Position numbers and translations under genes: made by a program. This document shows, one piece after another, positions 7,933-16,652 of a stretch of 64,000 nt of DNA (position 1 is the first letter of the stretch; every line of letters begins with the position of its first letter). Origin of the DNA: Murimonas intestini (GTDB taxonomy: Bacteria; Bacillota; Clostridia; Lachnospirales; Lachnospiraceae); contig NZ_JANKBI010000003.1 of the NCBI RefSeq assembly GCF_024622195.1, positions 62,001-126,000 on the forward strand, written 5' to 3'. The notes below the pieces were generated by a model. The model ran no database searches. It had not been told where the DNA came from and worked only from the letters and a program-made list of their open reading frames with translations.

Positions 7933-9420
7933 TTGGGCAGACTAATTATCAACACTGAAAAGAAAAAGAGTAAAATTAACAAAAATATCTACGGGCATTT
8001 CTCAGAGCATCTGGGGCGCTGTATCTATGGGGGTATCTATGTGGGTGAGGATTCTGATATTCCCAATGTGAACGGGATGCGCAGGGACGTGGTGGAAGCC
8101 CTCAGGCAGATCAAGGTTCCTGTACTCAGATGGCCGGGAGGATGCTTTGCAGATGAATATCACTGGAAGGACGGGATTGGCCCCAAAAACAGCAGGAAAA
8201 AGATGATAAATACACATTGGGGCGGTCTTGTAGAGGATAACTCATTTGGAACACATGAATTTCTGGAATTCTGCCGGCAGGTGGGATGTGAGCCATATAT
8301 AAACGGAAATGTGGGAAGCGGTACAGTCCAGGAGATGAGCGAATGGATGGAATACATGACATTTGACGGTGTATCACCCATGGCCGGGCTGCGCAGGGAG
8401 AATGGACATCCTGAACCGTGGAAGATCAGATACTTTGGAGTCGGAAATGAAAACTGGGGATGCGGCGGAAATATGAGGCCTTCTTATTATGCGGATATTT
8501 ACAGGAGATTCCAGACATATGTGCGCAATTATGGGGAGAATAAAGTATTTAAGATCGCATGCGGGCCAAATGGCGACGACTATGAGTGGACAGAGACAGT
8601 CATGGAGATTGCAGGAAAATTCATGGACGGACTGAGCCTGCACTATTATACGGTTCCCGGAGACTGGAACAGGAAGGGCAGCGCCGTAGACTTTACGGAG
8701 GAGGATTATTACAATACACTGAAGAAAACGCTGTATATGGATGAGATCATTACGAAGCACACCCAGATCATGAACAGGTACGACCCGGACAATAAGGTGG
8801 GCCTTATTGTAGATGAGTGGGGCACATGGTACGATGTGGAGCCGGGCACAAATCCAGGATTCTTATATCAGCAGAATACAATGAGGGATGCTGTGGTGGC
8901 AGCCATTAATCTGAATATTTTCAATGAGCACAGCGACCGCGTTGTGATGGCTAATATCGCCCAGATGGTAAACGTACTGCAGTCTGTCATATTGACAGAG
9001 GGAGATAAGATGGTACTCACCCCTACATACCATGTCTTTGACATGTATAAGAGACATCAGGAGGCCATGCTGGTTGACGTATACGCAGAGACAGAGGAGA
9101 CAGGAAAGGGCGGATATACAGTCCCGAATCTGAGTGTATCTGCGTCCGAGGACGGAGAGGGAGTGCTCAATATTACTGCTGCAAATCTTTCCTTAGATAC
9201 AGCGTATCCTCTGGAGTGCATACTGGCAGGGAGCTGCATGGGAGAACATGCGTCCGTGGAAGGTGAAGTGCTGAGTGCCGGAATGAATGCATTTAATGAT
9301 TTCAGCCATCCTGAGGACGTAGCGCCATCCGGGGCAGAGGGAATAGAAGTGACAAAAGAGGGCTTCAAATTTACTGTGCCCGCCTGCAGTGTAGTACATT
9401 TTACCGTTAAGAGACAGTAA
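7933..9420 (+). CDS. abfA: Alpha-L-arabinofuranosidase, GH51
   Basis: A 495-residue cytoplasmic GH51 enzyme, the normal length, with no signal peptide. It removes terminal alpha-L-arabinofuranosyl groups from arabinoxylan or arabinan oligosaccharides taken up by the cell. The N-terminal KINKNIYGHFSEHLGRCIYGG and LRWPGGCFADEYHW are family hallmarks. The acid/base Glu is in GNENWGCGG and the nucleophile Glu in VDEWGTWY. The C-terminal quarter is the beta-sandwich. The start is a TTG at 7933 with AGGAGGAG four bases upstream; no better start exists. Divergent from the ArsR-like regulator, which probably controls it. Confidence 0.95.
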   Translation: MGRLIINTEKKKSKINKNIYGHFSEHLGRCIYGGIYVGEDSDIPNVNGMRRDVVEALRQIKVPVLRWPGGCFADEYHWKDGIGPKNSRKKMINTHWGGLVEDNSFGTHEFLEFCRQVGCEPYINGNVGSGTVQEMSEWMEYMTFDGVSPMAGLRRENGHPEPWKIRYFGVGNENWGCGGNMRPSYYADIYRRFQTYVRNYGENKVFKIACGPNGDDYEWTETVMEIAGKFMDGLSLHYYTVPGDWNRKGSAVDFTEEDYYNTLKKTLYMDEIITKHTQIMNRYDPDNKVGLIVDEWGTWYDVEPGTNPGFLYQQNTMRDAVVAAINLNIFNEHSDRVVMANIAQMVNVLQSVILTEGDKMVLTPTYHVFDMYKRHQEAMLVDVYAETEETGKGGYTVPNLSVSASEDGEGVLNITAANLSLDTAYPLECILAGSCMGEHASVEGEVLSAGMNAFNDFSHPEDVAPSGAEGIEVTKEGFKFTVPACSVVHFTVKRQ

Positions 9421-9430
9421 GGATACAGAG

Positions 9431-9685
9431 ATGGAGAAGAGATTCTGCAGAAAATGCCTGACAAAAGATATGGATGACGGGGAGTATTACAGGACTGTAC
9501 AGGAATATATCAGCAACCTTCCGGAAGAAATGAAAATATCGTCGGATTTTTACGAAAAACGCCTGCATTATTGTCAGAATTGTGATAATATGGTCAATGG
9601 GATGTGCCGTCTCTGCGGATGTTTTGTAGAAGTGCGGGCAGCCAAGAAAATGAGTCACTGCGCTATGAATCCAGCTCTCTGGTAA
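9431..9685 (+). CDS. Small Cys-rich protein, DUF6171-like
   Basis: An 84-residue protein with Cys pairs CRKC near the N-terminus, then CQNC, CRLCGC and a last Cys in MSHCAMNP, so it probably binds a metal as a small zinc ribbon. The layout resembles the DUF6171 family of clostridia, function unknown. It starts 10 bases after the GH51 stop and ends 31 bases before the asparaginase start, so it belongs to the same transcript. The Shine-Dalgarno is weak (GGATACAGAG). Confidence 0.65.
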   Translation: MEKRFCRKCLTKDMDDGEYYRTVQEYISNLPEEMKISSDFYEKRLHYCQNCDNMVNGMCRLCGCFVEVRAAKKMSHCAMNPALW

Positions 9686-9716
9686 AATACTGGCGCGGCG
9701 GAAATGAGGCGGTAGA

Positions 9717-10718
9717 ATGAAGAATTTTTTAGTTTTGACCACTGGAGGAACGATAGCGTCCATGGAAGGGGAGAATGGCCTGATACCTGCCATGGGGGCG
9801 GAGGATCTGCTCTCATACATACCTGATATTGGTAAGCTGTGTACGGTAGATACCATGGAAGTCTGCAATATAGACAGCACGAATATGGATATAGGCTACT
9901 GGAGAATGCTGGCCGGAGCCATCAGAGAAAATTATGAAGATTATGACGGATTTCTGATCTGCCATGGGACAGATACCCTGGCCTATACTGCATCAGCGCT
10001 GTCATATATGATACAGAATACAGAGAAGCCGGTGATACTTACAGGGGCGCAGAAGCCTATTTCTTTTGAGTCCACAGATGCACTGATGAACCTCAGGGAC
10101 AGCTTTCAGTATATGATGGAAGAAGACACGAGAGGTGTGCAGGTTATGTTCGGGGGCCGCGCCATTGCGGGAACCAGGGCGAAGAAGATCAATACACTGA
10201 GCTACCAGGCTTTCTCCAGCATTAATTTTCCTGAGATCGCAGTGATCCGGAATGAACGTGTTATAAGATATGTGTGCACGCCAAAGCCGGAGGGAGAGGT
10301 ACTTTTCGATACAAGGATGAATCCAAATATATTTTTGCTCAAGCTGACGCCCGGAAGCTCTCCGGAGATCCTGAAGGAGATTTATAAACAGTACGACGGT
10401 ATTATCCTGGAAGGCTTTGGGGTAGGCGGAGTGCCTGACAGGCTTTTTGAGACATTAAAAGCCTGCCAGAATGCCTACCCTGAGGGGCAGAAGATACTGG
10501 TGCTGGCTACCCAGGTCATGTCAGAGGGGAGCCATGTGTCCGTATATGAAGTCGGCAAACGCATGGAGGGGGAGATGCCTTATCTGGAAGCAAAGGATAT
10601 GAATCTGGAAGCCGTGTTTGCTAAAGTGGCATGGATACTGGGGAAGAAGCCTTCTTCATGGCAGGAGATCGAAGAATTATTCTATTCTAATGTAAATTTC
10701 GACATCCTGGGCATATAG
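9717..10718 (+). CDS. Asparaginase (type I, cytoplasmic)
   Basis: A 333-residue L-asparaginase that hydrolyses asparagine to aspartate and ammonia. The first catalytic Thr is in VLTTGGTIASMEGENG and the second in the HGTDTLAYTA motif, with the PVILTGAQKP strand after it. There is no signal peptide, which fits the cytoplasmic AnsA-like type. It lies downstream of the GH51 and Cys-rich genes; a functional link to arabinose use is not evident. It converges with the AraC gene at 10740 and no clear terminator separates them. Confidence 0.93.
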   Translation: MKNFLVLTTGGTIASMEGENGLIPAMGAEDLLSYIPDIGKLCTVDTMEVCNIDSTNMDIGYWRMLAGAIRENYEDYDGFLICHGTDTLAYTASALSYMIQNTEKPVILTGAQKPISFESTDALMNLRDSFQYMMEEDTRGVQVMFGGRAIAGTRAKKINTLSYQAFSSINFPEIAVIRNERVIRYVCTPKPEGEVLFDTRMNPNIFLLKLTPGSSPEILKEIYKQYDGIILEGFGVGGVPDRLFETLKACQNAYPEGQKILVLATQVMSEGSHVSVYEVGKRMEGEMPYLEAKDMNLEAVFAKVAWILGKKPSSWQEIEELFYSNVNFDILGI

Positions 10719-10739
10719 CGGGCAGCCTGAAGAAAGAGT

Positions 10740-11603
10740 TCAGGACCTGCGTTCCCTGCCTGGGGTGGACCCTGTATATCTTTTGTAGATCCTGTAGAAA
10801 TTTGAGAGATTGTTGAAACCGCATTCAAGTGCGATATCCACAATCTCTTTTTGCGTTGTGTGCAGCAGCTTCTGCGCCTGCTGCACACGTATCCCATTTA
10901 AGTAGCTGGAGAAGGTACAGCCGCAGGCTCTGCGGAAATATGAGGAGAAGTAGGTAGGGCTCATATAACAGGAGGCAGCCATCTCCTCTAATGTTATCTT
11001 TTGGCCGAAATTAGTGTAAAGATGAAAAAATACACCTTCCAGGCGCTTCATGGCATGCTCCCTGTTTTCAAAGGTATCGGTGGACGGGGCAGCTGAGGTA
11101 TAGTATCGTGTTAGCAGGGTGAGCAGCTTTAATATATCAGCTTTGATCACCAGCTGATAGCCTGTCCGGCGGTTCCCGGCCTCCCGGCAGATGGAGTCCA
11201 GCAGTTCCTGCATCCCTGCGCAGGAAGGTTCATTGTGGTCAATCTTATTCTGGAAACTGCTGCCGTACTCTACAAATGGTTTTAGAAATTCATAATCAAA
11301 ATTCCCTATCCGCTCTGCGATAAAATCTATGGGAAATAATATGACATTTACCTCCATGAGCTCACTGATAAGCTCCCAGCCATGCGCTTCCATATGATTG
11401 AAAATGATAAAATCCCCGGCCGTGACAGAAAAAGACTTTTCACGGATGTGGTAGACTGCCTTCCCGGACAGGATGCTTGTAATTTCAAGACACGAATGCC
11501 AGTGATAAGTATTTGATGTGTTGTCACTCTGGCGGAGCGTGAGTGTACGCACCTGAAAAGGTTGATGGGGGTCAAATGTAAATTCTGCCTGGTAGATATT
11601 CAT
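10740..11603 (-). CDS. AraC-family regulator with cupin sensor domain
   Basis: A 287-residue one-component regulator. The N-terminal half (about 20-100) is a cupin-type sensing domain with HWHSCLEIT and GDFIIFNHMEAHG. The C-terminal 100 residues carry two helix-turn-helix units (ITLEEMAASCYMSPTYFSSYFRR and IVDIALECGFNNLSNFYRIYKRYTG). It ends CGSTPGRERRS-like, at the usual length. It is divergent from the Gfo/Idh/MocA oxidoreductase at 11818, its probable target. The start Met at 11603 has GGAGA upstream. The ligand is probably a sugar or glycoside, inferred from the neighbourhood. Confidence 0.92.
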   Translation of the reverse strand: MNIYQAEFTFDPHQPFQVRTLTLRQSDNTSNTYHWHSCLEITSILSGKAVYHIREKSFSVTAGDFIIFNHMEAHGWELISELMEVNVILFPIDFIAERIGNFDYEFLKPFVEYGSSFQNKIDHNEPSCAGMQELLDSICREAGNRRTGYQLVIKADILKLLTLLTRYYTSAAPSTDTFENREHAMKRLEGVFFHLYTNFGQKITLEEMAASCYMSPTYFSSYFRRACGCTFSSYLNGIRVQQAQKLLHTTQKEIVDIALECGFNNLSNFYRIYKRYTGSTPGRERRS

Positions 11604-11817
11604 GGAACTCTCCTTATTTCTGTACTGCCCAATAGTTTTGATACAACTATTATAGTTTTATCAGGCCCAAAAATCAAATATAACATTTTATAATCGTAAG
11701 ATAGTATAAAAACTGTGAAAGATGCGGGAAGAAAATGCAGGAGAGATGAGCTATACTACAGACATGAAACAGATATTACGGTTTAAGCCGGAACATAGAA
11801 AAGAGAGGGCGATCATA

Positions 11818-12900
11818 ATGAAGAATCAGAAGCTGGTATTAGGAGTTTTAGGTCTGGGAGAGGGAAGGAGCATTATATCAGCAGTGCAGCAGAGCGAATA
11901 TTATGAGCTGGGAAATATATGCGACCTGAATGAGGAGCTGTGCAGACAGAGGATGGAGGAATTCGGACTGGACAAGTATACTGTCAGATATGAAGATATG
12001 CTTGAGGACAAAGAGATAGATGTGATAGGTATCTATACGCCTGACCAGCTGCATGCAAAGCATATCATGCAGGCGCTTCGGGCAGGAAAACACGTCATCT
12101 GCACAAAACCGGTGATCGTGGGGCTGGATGAGGCGAAGGAGCTGAAGGAATGCCAGAAAAATTCTGGAAAGCATGTATTTGTGGGGCAGAGCACCAGGTT
12201 TTTTGAGTCTGTGAAATACCAGAGGGAAATGTATGAGCAGCAGAATATAGGTGAACTGATCACTGTGGAGGCTCATTATAAGAATGATTCCAGGTGGTTT
12301 CTGGAGAGAGACTGGAGCAGACAGCCTGGGTTCTCCTGGATGTACAATTTTATGATACATGCCGTAGACCTTGCTGCCTGGTATCTGCCGGAGATTGACG
12401 AGGTGTTCGGTTACGGCGCAGTCAGCCCGAATACCAGGGAATATGGTCTGAATGCAGAAGATACCATGACCTTTGTGGCCAGGGATACAAAAGGAAGGTT
12501 TGCAACTATAGAAGGTGCATATGGAAGTCCCTGCCTTGACGGAAATGTAGAATTTCCAATAGAGTGTACCTTAAGGGGAACTAAGGGAATATCCAGGGGA
12601 GGATACAGCAAGTTTAAGTATTACGAAAGGACAGTAGACGAAGAGGGCAGGCATGACAGGGCTGAGACATTTGACGAGAAGCACGATTATTATTTCAGGT
12701 TTGAGAAGGAAAATCATCACGCGGGGGAATATCAGAACTACATTGAATATTTTGCCCGGAAGCTTATGAAGGGTGAGACGCCCAAGCCTGACCTGGAAGA
12801 AGCTTTCCATACTATCGGTATTCTGGAGGCCATGAAGCGCAGCCTGGAGTCAGGTCTGCCGGTAAAGGTGGGCAGTATATTGAGAGAGTATGGTTTGTAA
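11818..12900 (+). CDS. Gfo/Idh/MocA-family oxidoreductase
   Basis: A 360-residue NAD(P)-dependent sugar or polyol dehydrogenase of the glucose-fructose oxidoreductase/inositol dehydrogenase family. It has an N-terminal Rossmann segment VLGVLGLGEGRSI and the catalytic-type ICTKPVIVGLDEAKEL (the EKP motif, here TKP with Thr in place of Glu). The C-terminal half carries the mixed beta-sheet. The ATG at 11818 is chosen because the Rossmann fold begins there and GAGAGGG precedes it; an upstream in-frame ATG at 11722 adds 32 residues that do not look like the family. The substrate is unknown. Confidence 0.88.
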   Translation: MKNQKLVLGVLGLGEGRSIISAVQQSEYYELGNICDLNEELCRQRMEEFGLDKYTVRYEDMLEDKEIDVIGIYTPDQLHAKHIMQALRAGKHVICTKPVIVGLDEAKELKECQKNSGKHVFVGQSTRFFESVKYQREMYEQQNIGELITVEAHYKNDSRWFLERDWSRQPGFSWMYNFMIHAVDLAAWYLPEIDEVFGYGAVSPNTREYGLNAEDTMTFVARDTKGRFATIEGAYGSPCLDGNVEFPIECTLRGTKGISRGGYSKFKYYERTVDEEGRHDRAETFDEKHDYYFRFEKENHHAGEYQNYIEYFARKLMKGETPKPDLEEAFHTIGILEAMKRSLESGLPVKVGSILREYGL

Positions 12901-12944
12901 TAAATCAATAACAAATTGATATACAAAAGTTTGATGATTAACTC

Positions 12945-12973
12945 TTGACGGGAAAAAATAAGGGTGATAAAAT
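12945..12973 (+). promoter_or_regulatory. Promoter upstream of the MATE gene
   Basis: TTGACG (12945-12950), an exact 17-bp spacer and TAAAAT (12968-12973). The predicted start site near 12980 is only about ten bases before a strong terminator hairpin. Confidence 0.65.
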
Positions 12974-12989
12974 AAAAATACCGAGTAGC

Positions 12990-13029
12990 AAAATGCGTAA
13001 ATCCAGGAATGGATTTGCGCATTTTTTTT
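12990..13029 (+). terminator. Rho-independent terminator inside the MATE leader
   Basis: AAAATGCGTAAATCCA (12990-13005) pairs with TGGATTTGCGCATTTT (13010-13025) with one wobble and a four-base loop, followed by a T run to 13029. It may end the oxidoreductase transcript. It also lies just after the promoter at 12945, so it may act as an attenuator for the MATE gene at 13076. Confidence 0.85.
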
Positions 13030-13075
13030 GTACTTATTTAGCAGTCTTTAGATTTACAAAATTCAGGAGGTTGAA

Positions 13076-14509
13076 ATGGAAAAACAAGGAACTATGGAAA
13101 TGAACAAGATGGGAGTGATGCCCGTCAAGAGGCTGATGCTGACAATGGGAGTTCCCATGATACTGTCAATGGTCCTGCAGGCTTTCTATAATATTGTGGA
13201 CAGCTATTTTGTCAGCTCTATGAAGGATACTGCCGAGATCGCCGGAAGGGGAGAGTATGGAGTTACCGCACTGACACTGGCTTTTCCTGTGCAGATGCTC
13301 ATGATTGCCGTAGGCGTTGGTACAGGAGTGGGTATTAATGCACTATTGTCAAAGAGCCTGGGTGAGGGGAACAGAGAAAAGGCCAGCAAGGTTGCGGGCA
13401 ATGCCATCTTTCTGGGAATCTGCACGTATATAGTGTTTATGCTGGCAGGCGTTTTCGGAATCGATGCCTATATGCATACGCAGACCTCAGACCCTGTTGT
13501 ACTGCAGATGGGAAGCAGTTATCTGAGGATATGCATGGTCCTTTCTTTTGGAGTGATCATGTTCATGATATATGAAAAACTTCTCCAGGCGGCGGGCCGG
13601 ACGGTACTTTCTACCATAGCCCAGGTAGCGGGGGCGGTGACAAATATTGTGCTGGACCCGATCCTTATTTTTGGATATCTGGGATTTCCGGCAATGGGAA
13701 TTGAAGGGGCAGCATATGCCACTGTCATAGGACAATTTGTATCACTTGTGCTGGGGGCCGTTTTCCAGCATACGCTCAATCGTGATGTAAATTCGGGAAT
13801 ACGTTATCTGATACCTGAAAAGAAGATCATCGGTGAGATCTATAAGGTTGGAATCCCGGCTATTATCATGCAGGCGCTGATGTCCTTCATGACATATGGA
13901 ATAAATATCATATTTGGACGTGTATCTGTAGCAGCAGTAACTGCCTACGGAGTTTATTACAAGATCCAGCAGTTCGTATTTTTTGCAGCTTTCGGCCTGA
14001 ATAATGCCCTGATCCCAATTATAGGTTTTAATTACGGGATGCAGGATAAGCGCAGGGTAAAGGACGGCATCAGATACGGGCTGATCTACACGCTTGTTAT
14101 AATGCTGGCCGGGGCAGTCCTGCTCCAGGTAAGTGCGGCCGGTCTGGCGGGTATATTCTCACTGTCTGATGAGACATACCAGCTGTGTATAAAAGCCATC
14201 AGGATCATTACTCTTGGATATCTCTTTGTGGGAGCCAATATAACATATCAGGGAATCTTCCAGGCATTCGGTCAGGGAGTCAGTTCACTTATCATATCCC
14301 TTATCCGGCTTGTTGTAGTGGCCCTGCCTCTGGCATATCTGTTTACAACATTAGAAAATGCCCAGGACATGATATGGTGGGCATTCCCTATTGCAGAAGG
14401 GTGTGCATTGGCAGCTGCACTCATATTAATGAAAAAGATTGCTGAAAAGAAGCTGGATGGCATGAAGGAGACGCATCACGCAGGGAGGGCTGAAGGGATT
14501 CCCGCGTGA
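13076..14509 (+). CDS. MATE family efflux transporter
   Basis: A 477-residue multidrug and toxin extrusion protein with about twelve membrane helices in two homologous halves. The opening LMLTMGVPMILSMVLQAFYNIVDSYFVS is the family's first-helix signature, and the second half repeats it (KVGIPAIIMQALMSFMTYGINI). The length is typical. CAGGAGG precedes the ATG. The gene stands alone: upstream is a promoter followed at once by a terminator, downstream a perfect 40-bp palindrome. The substrate is not evident. It is not closely similar to the second MATE protein at 43620, which has an extra C-terminal domain. Confidence 0.93.
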   Translation: MEKQGTMEMNKMGVMPVKRLMLTMGVPMILSMVLQAFYNIVDSYFVSSMKDTAEIAGRGEYGVTALTLAFPVQMLMIAVGVGTGVGINALLSKSLGEGNREKASKVAGNAIFLGICTYIVFMLAGVFGIDAYMHTQTSDPVVLQMGSSYLRICMVLSFGVIMFMIYEKLLQAAGRTVLSTIAQVAGAVTNIVLDPILIFGYLGFPAMGIEGAAYATVIGQFVSLVLGAVFQHTLNRDVNSGIRYLIPEKKIIGEIYKVGIPAIIMQALMSFMTYGINIIFGRVSVAAVTAYGVYYKIQQFVFFAAFGLNNALIPIIGFNYGMQDKRRVKDGIRYGLIYTLVIMLAGAVLLQVSAAGLAGIFSLSDETYQLCIKAIRIITLGYLFVGANITYQGIFQAFGQGVSSLIISLIRLVVVALPLAYLFTTLENAQDMIWWAFPIAEGCALAAALILMKKIAEKKLDGMKETHHAGRAEGIPA

Positions 14510-14534
14510 GGTATATTGGAATATGGATGGTACA

Positions 14535-14574
14535 CATCAGGGGATGCTGCAGTTAACTGCAGCATCCCCTGATG
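14535..14574. repeat. Perfect 40-bp palindrome
   Basis: The arms are 14535-14554 (CATCAGGGGATGCTGCAGTT) and its exact complement at 14555-14574, with no spacer. It starts 25 bases after the MATE stop. A T run is missing, so a rho-independent terminator is not clear. It sits next to a conserved block shared with the MITE at 20281. Confidence 0.9.
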
Positions 14575-14584
14575 CATAGTAAGC

Positions 14585-14624
14585 CGGCTTCGGCGATAGG
14601 ATTTTTGCACCCTTGAATCATTTT
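14585..14624 (-). repeat. Internal block of the local MITE family (partial copy)
   Basis: On the minus strand this 40-bp block matches 20325-20364 at 36 of 40 positions (both begin AAAATGATTCAAGGGTGCAA). The terminal inverted repeats of the complete copies are not seen here, so it is either a truncated element or one whose ends have diverged. Confidence 0.7.
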
Positions 14625-14752
14625 CTACATCTACTATACCACAAAATCCCACTTTTTTCAAGGCTTGTAATAATACAGGACAGGGCATATAATAGGCTCC
14701 CAGTACCAGCGTGTGGTAAAAAATGCTCTAAGTGAGAAAGGGGAAGCTGCCA

Positions 14753-15322
14753 ATGGGAAACAGTAAAGAAATAAAAGGTGATGGGGTACAGGATTTTTAT
14801 GAGCTAATGAAGGTGAGGGACAAACAGGAACTGGCTGCTGTTATTTCCTGCAATGAGAAGACAGAGAGATTTGGCCTGGTGCTTTCTGAGGAAAAGGCAG
14901 GTGAGCTTGTGCAGGCCAGAAATACCAGCCTGAAGAAACACAGGAGGGTGGAGTTTGGAAAAGGGATACTGGAGGAATTGATTTTTGCATTTTGTGATTC
15001 CGAATATATCAGTCAGGACAGATATGCAGAGACACTTATGCAGCTTCAGGAGATTTTTTATGAATTTAAAAATGAATCAGGTGATAAGCTGACAGATGAT
15101 GAACTTATCACATTTATGAGAGAACAATTTGATTCCGTATGCGAAGGGGATCTGGATTACCTGGCAGGAACATGCCTGACCATATTCTCATCTGCTGTCA
15201 GGGCAGGCTACAGAGGATATGAAAAAACAGGGGGGCATAATGAATTTGAGAAGTTTGATGAGGTAAAGAGGTGGGATAAGGATCTGTATCTGGAGGTTTT
15301 AAGGGAGCTGTGCTGGAGCTGA
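14753..15322 (+). CDS. DUF6323-like protein
   Basis: A 189-residue soluble, acidic, mainly helical protein with no membrane segment or known catalytic motif. It resembles DUF6323, a clostridial family usually found directly before a DUF6179 gene, as here; the function of both is unknown. Recognisable stretches are RFGLVLSEEKAGELV, KKHRRVEFGKGILEELIFAFCDS and the closing GGHNEFEKFDEVKRWDKDLYLE. The ATG at 14753 follows AAAGGGGAAG; a GTG at 14732 in the same frame lacks a site. Fourteen bases separate it from the next gene, so they are co-transcribed. Confidence 0.65.
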   Translation: MGNSKEIKGDGVQDFYELMKVRDKQELAAVISCNEKTERFGLVLSEEKAGELVQARNTSLKKHRRVEFGKGILEELIFAFCDSEYISQDRYAETLMQLQEIFYEFKNESGDKLTDDELITFMREQFDSVCEGDLDYLAGTCLTIFSSAVRAGYRGYEKTGGHNEFEKFDEVKRWDKDLYLEVLRELCWS

Positions 15323-15335
15323 GGGGGAGGAGAAA

Positions 15336-16193
15336 ATGCAGAAAGACAATATGAGAGGGTATGAAGCGGAAGAACTGCTTCCGCTTGTGGCAAAACTGAC
15401 AAGAAAATATACTTCCGGGGAGAGCAGTTCGGTACCGTATGAGACGGCCCGGATGCTGATGGAAGCCGTGCTGTATTGCATCCGGGAGGGTGAGGAGGGA
15501 GAACGTCTGTCCCTGATGCCTGAAGGCGGGGAAGCTGCACCGGCATCCAGTCTCTATTGGCAGGGGCATGAGAGGGTGATTGAGAAAACGAAGAAAGCCC
15601 GGGAAATGTATGATGTACTGATAAAAGATTTTGAAGATTATGGGTGCAGGAATTATTACAACACCGTGATAAAGGGGCTGCCGCAGTTTTTCCTCAGGTA
15701 TGACGCCAGGTTCTGCCCGCAGGACCATCTGCTGACCCTTGATTATCCGTCAATGGAAAGAGATGATGGGCTCTGCGGCATTGACAAGATTTACCAGTAT
15801 ATAAGCGGGCTGTGTATTGAAAAGAGATTCCTTGGGATATTTGAGAGAAGTGCGGTTGCAGGGCTTCTGCAGCGCACCATGACAGATTATGAACTGATCT
15901 ATTTTGATAATATCTGTTATCAGGTACTGCTTTTATCACTTGGCTGTATGATAGCAGGGGAACCTGTCGCGCGTCTGAAAGTCTCCGGGGAAGGCTTAAA
16001 TGCTGTAAGAGAATTTTTTGACAGTACAGACAGTGAATCTGCTGAAAATAAAATCAGCGGTCTGATAGTCATGCTTACAGGGCGGCTGGGGGATGAAGAG
16101 ATGAAAGAATATTTTTTGAAAACATCTCATGAGTATGCTGTGAGGATCGTGAATGCAGCCGGTGTGAATGGATTGTCGGGTGTGTTTCCCTGA
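15336..16193 (+). CDS. DUF6179-like protein
   Basis: A 285-residue soluble protein with no recognised catalytic motif. It begins with the basic/acidic helical stretch YEAEELLPLVAKLTRKYTSGESSSV and resembles the DUF6179 family, the usual partner of DUF6323. Known family members are often longer, so this may be a short form. The start follows GGGGGAGGAG. No terminator was seen between it and the PadR gene, but the latter has its own promoter. The identification rests on the gene pair and on pattern recall; no function can be given. Confidence 0.6.
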   Translation: MQKDNMRGYEAEELLPLVAKLTRKYTSGESSSVPYETARMLMEAVLYCIREGEEGERLSLMPEGGEAAPASSLYWQGHERVIEKTKKAREMYDVLIKDFEDYGCRNYYNTVIKGLPQFFLRYDARFCPQDHLLTLDYPSMERDDGLCGIDKIYQYISGLCIEKRFLGIFERSAVAGLLQRTMTDYELIYFDNICYQVLLLSLGCMIAGEPVARLKVSGEGLNAVREFFDSTDSESAENKISGLIVMLTGRLGDEEMKEYFLKTSHEYAVRIVNAAGVNGLSGVFP

Positions 16194-16253
16194 TTTCATA
16201 AGAAACGTAGTAACTAAGAAACTTCGTTCCCTGTACAACGTGATTTAATTTTG

Positions 16254-16317
16254 TTGACAAATTCTATTTCCCGGTGCTATACTGTAGTTGATATATCGCA
16301 GTGCGATGTATCGCACT
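16254..16317 (+). promoter_or_regulatory. Promoter and overlapping palindromic operators of the padR gene
   Basis: TTGACA (16254-16259), an 18-bp spacer and TATACT (16278-16283). Just after it lie two interlocked palindromes: ATCGCAGTGCGAT (16295-16307) and TGCGATGTATCGCA (16302-16315). They cover the expected transcription start, a normal place for autorepression by the PadR protein encoded next. Confidence 0.75.
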
Positions 16318-16336
16318 AAATAAATGAGGTGGTTTC

Positions 16337-16651
16337 ATGGATTCCCACATTAAGAAAGTATATGTGCCAATGACGGAAACAGGATTTTATATATTGCTGT
16401 GTTTGAGGGAAGAATCACATGGTTATAATATTGTCCGGAAAGTAGAATTATTGACACAGGGAGAAGTCAGGATAAGCCCGGGCACAATGTACGGGAGCTT
16501 GTCAAAGATGGAAAAGGACGGGCTGATTCAGTTCGTGCGGGAAGAAGATAAAAGAAAGATTTATTGTATTACTGATTTGGGAAAAGAAGTGCTGGCATTA
16601 GAAATGAAGCGGATCGAGCGTTTGTACCGGAATATGACGGAGGTGAGGTAA
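16337..16651 (+). CDS. PadR-family transcriptional repressor
   Basis: A 104-residue PadR winged-helix protein. Typical segments are MTETGFYILLCLREESHGYNI, ISPGTMYGSLSKMEKDGLIQFV and the wing KRKIYCITDLGKEVLALE. It is the short PadR type with only a brief C-terminal dimer helix. It is one base from the DUF2812 gene, a pairing that is common in Firmicutes. It probably represses its own operon through the palindromes at 16295-16315. The inducer is unknown; such pairs often respond to membrane-active drugs or phenolics. Confidence 0.92.
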   Translation: MDSHIKKVYVPMTETGFYILLCLREESHGYNIVRKVELLTQGEVRISPGTMYGSLSKMEKDGLIQFVREEDKRKIYCITDLGKEVLALEMKRIERLYRNMTEVR

Positions 16652-16652
16652 A

